The translations under genes and the position numbers were made by a program. A DNA stretch of 6,639 bases from Eubacteriales Family XIII. Incertae Sedis bacterium (lineage in GTDB: Bacteria > Bacillota > Clostridia > Peptostreptococcales > Anaerovoracaceae): the NCBI GenBank assembly GCA_031278255.1, contig JAITKU010000006.1:1-6639 (forward strand), in the 5' to 3' direction. The notes below the pieces were generated by a model that worked only from the letters and a program-made list of their open reading frames with translations, ran no database searches and was not told the DNA's origin. Positions within the stretch are counted from its first letter, which is position 1, and every line of letters begins with the position of its first letter. Below, in pieces: positions 5,483-6,639 of the stretch.

Positions 5483-6259
5483 TTGGAGCGTTTGTTGCGT
5501 GCGTTTGCAAGGAATTATAAGCTGTATGCGAAGATTTTGGCCGCGCTTGTCCTGTTCTCGTGCGCGCTCGGGCTGTATCTGCACAGAAGCGCCGGCGGCG
5601 CGGAGGCGGGAGAAATCCTGATAACGGACGCCGCGGATTCGCCGGAGGGAGGGGAGACCATAGGCGCGTCGTCCGCGCCGGCGGAAAACGCCGCCGCGGA
5701 CGCGGCAAAGACCGAACCCGCCGAGGCGTCCGCGCCGGATGCGGAAGCGTCCGAGGCGGAGGCGGCGCCTGAGATGATCGTGGTGGACGTCGGCGGCGCG
5801 GTGCAAAACAGGACCGTATTGGTTCTGCCCGCGGGCAGCCGCGTGTACGAGGCGCTTGAAGCCGCGGGCGGCTTGCTTGCGCAGGCGGACATGCGGGAGA
5901 TCAACCGGGCGACCGTGCTGCGGGACGGCGACAGGATATACATCCCGAGCAAGGAGGAGAGCGCCGCTAAGACCACCGTTCCGCAGTCGGCCGGCGGCGG
6001 CGCGGGCGCGGGCGTCACAAACGCGGACACCCCGTCCGGGAACGTGGCGGCGGGCGAGGCGACGGGGCTCGTCAACATCAATACGGCCGATTCCGCGGAG
6101 CTTCAAAGCCTAAGCGGCGTCGGACCGTCCACGGCGCAGAAGATTTTGGATTACCGCGCGGCGCACGGGCGCTTCGCGCGCGCGGAGGACATCAAGAACG
6201 TCAGCGGCATCGGGGACAAGACCTTCGAGAAGCTCAAAGACAGGATCACGGTCGATTGA
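5483..6259 (+). CDS. comEA: ComEA-like competence DNA-binding protein
   Basis: ComEA is a membrane-anchored receptor that binds incoming double-stranded DNA outside the cytoplasmic membrane and hands it to the ComEC channel. With the TTG start the protein has 258 residues. A short basic N-terminus precedes one membrane segment (about 18-34, ILAALVLFSCALGLYLH). A long Ala/Glu/Pro-rich disordered linker covers about 38-97. An SLBB domain covers about 98-157 (IVVDVGGAVQ at 99-108 to DGDRIYIPS at 148-156). A second Gly/Ala linker leads to two helix-hairpin-helix motifs at about 195-258 (LSGVGPSTAQKILDYR, then VSGIGDKTFEKLKDRI). The C-terminal motifs are the DNA-binding part. Order and length fit Gram-positive ComEA. 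No comEB, comEC or comER gene is in the window, so its usual partner must be elsewhere or just downstream. The promoter and candidate operator immediately upstream suggest separate control from the obg group. Confidence 0.92.
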   Translation: MERLLRAFARNYKLYAKILAALVLFSCALGLYLHRSAGGAEAGEILITDAADSPEGGETIGASSAPAENAAADAAKTEPAEASAPDAEASEAEAAPEMIVVDVGGAVQNRTVLVLPAGSRVYEALEAAGGLLAQADMREINRATVLRDGDRIYIPSKEESAAKTTVPQSAGGGAGAGVTNADTPSGNVAAGEATGLVNINTADSAELQSLSGVGPSTAQKILDYRAAHGRFARAEDIKNVSGIGDKTFEKLKDRITVD

Positions 6260-6307
6260 GCGGCGGAGCGCCCGCGAATCCCGTCGCTCTTGCCGCGTTT
6301 CGCCGCC

Positions 6308-6314
6308 AAGGAGG
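6308..6314 (+). promoter_or_regulatory. Ribosome binding site of the DUF896 gene
   Basis: AAGGAGG at 6308-6314 lies 7 bases before ATG 6322. It decides against the upstream in-frame TTG at 6256, which overlaps the comEA stop and would add 22 unrelated residues. Confidence 0.85.
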
Positions 6315-6321
6315 GCAGCGC

Positions 6322-6510
6322 ATGATCGTATCGGAAGAAAAACTCGCGCGCATCAACGAACTCGCGCGGAAGGCGAAGCATACGCCGCTCAGCCCGGCGG
6401 AGCGGGCGGAGCAGAGCGCCCTGCGCGCGGAATACCTGAAGAACTTCCGCGAGAGCTTTCGCGCCCGGCTCGAATCCATTGAGCTCGTCGATGCCGAGGG
6501 CGGCGACTGA
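6322..6510 (+). CDS. DUF896 (UPF0291, YnzC-like) small protein
   Basis: A 62-residue soluble protein. It matches the DUF896 family from its first residues: KLARINELARKAK at 7-19, then SPAERAEQSALRAEYLKNFR around 24-43, then an Arg-rich helix to SIELVD at 52-57. These regions form a two-helix hairpin in known members. B. subtilis YnzC is the family prototype and belongs to an SOS-associated group, but the molecular role of the family is not established, and I see no LexA/DinR box near this gene. The C-terminus stops after DAEGGD and lacks the longer tail of YnzC (about 77 residues). It begins 62 bases after the comEA stop with no visible promoter or terminator between, so the two genes are probably cotranscribed. 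Confidence 0.88.
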   Translation: MIVSEEKLARINELARKAKHTPLSPAERAEQSALRAEYLKNFRESFRARLESIELVDAEGGD

Positions 6511-6540
6511 AACAGCGGTGAAGCCGGCATTGGGCGCAGA

Positions 6541-6639
6541 ACACATGGGGACGGTTCATTTGTGTAACACATACAATGTTGGAATTGTGCGATTTACCGG
6601 CACGGGCCACAGTGCCAAACCTGCCCAATACACAAAAGA
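6541..6639 (+). mobile_element. Probable edge of a REP-associated (IS200-like) transposase element, truncated by the window
   Basis: GGGGACGGTTC (6547-6557) followed by TGTGTAACAC (6561-6570) is a pattern I recall flanking REP-associated tyrosine transposase (Y1 family) genes in many bacteria. ACACA occurs at 6541-6545 and 6567-6571 with TGTGT (6561-6565) between, allowing alternative hairpins, as expected at ends recognised as single-stranded DNA. A further stem, GGCAC (6599-6603) with GTGCC (6612-6616), follows. No transposase frame is visible before the window ends. Confidence 0.4.

Noticed and set aside
5405..6106. 233-residue open frame on the minus strand opposite comEA
   Set aside because: Arg-rich shadow of the Ala/Glu-rich comEA linker; it also runs through the comEA promoter.
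6256..6321. TTG start for DUF896 overlapping the comEA stop
   Set aside because: The extra 22 residues do not match the family, and AAGGAGG lies at ideal spacing before ATG 6322.

Overview
The window looks like a chromosomal segment from a GC-rich Firmicute, most likely a member of the Clostridia. Four signs point this way: strong GGAGG-type ribosome binding sites, an SLBB plus helix-hairpin-helix ComEA of Gram-positive type, a DUF896 (YnzC-like) small protein, and a TIGR03960/TIGR03936 radical-SAM pair near the L27-Obg genes. All recognisable genes are on the + strand. I see no tRNA, rRNA or CRISPR array.

Layout. Positions 1-462 hold the 3' end of an open reading frame with an extreme Ala/Glu/Pro then Ala/Lys/Pro composition. 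From its place ahead of rpmA it could be the tail of ribosomal protein L21, but no diagnostic domain is visible. An intrinsic terminator follows (485-506). Then come rpmA (L27, 590-856), a second and very clean terminator (866-893), and obg (919-2232). Ten bases after obg lies an unusual fusion: an N-terminal HD phosphohydrolase-like domain joined to a TIGR03960-type radical-SAM protein (2243-4633). The radical-SAM-linked protein TIGR03936/DUF2344 follows five bases later (4639-5331). A sigma-A-type promoter overlapped by inverted repeats then drives comEA (5483-6259, TTG start). A DUF896 gene follows (6322-6510). The last ~100 bases resemble the end of a REP-associated/IS200-like transposase element cut by the window edge.

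How the parts fit. L27 and Obg belong to the large ribosomal subunit and its assembly. The radical-SAM pair is functionally uncharacterised but often sits near rplU-rpmA in Clostridia. The order here differs from the usual one, in which obg is followed by nadD and yqeK. The radical-SAM pair has taken that place, carrying an HD domain fused to its front. L27 has no N-terminal propeptide and no prp protease gene is visible upstream, which is a self-consistent pairing. ComEA would act separately, at the membrane, in DNA uptake.

Best leads: the HD-radical SAM fusion, the dyad-overlapped comEA promoter, and the terminator that transcripts from upstream must cross to reach obg.
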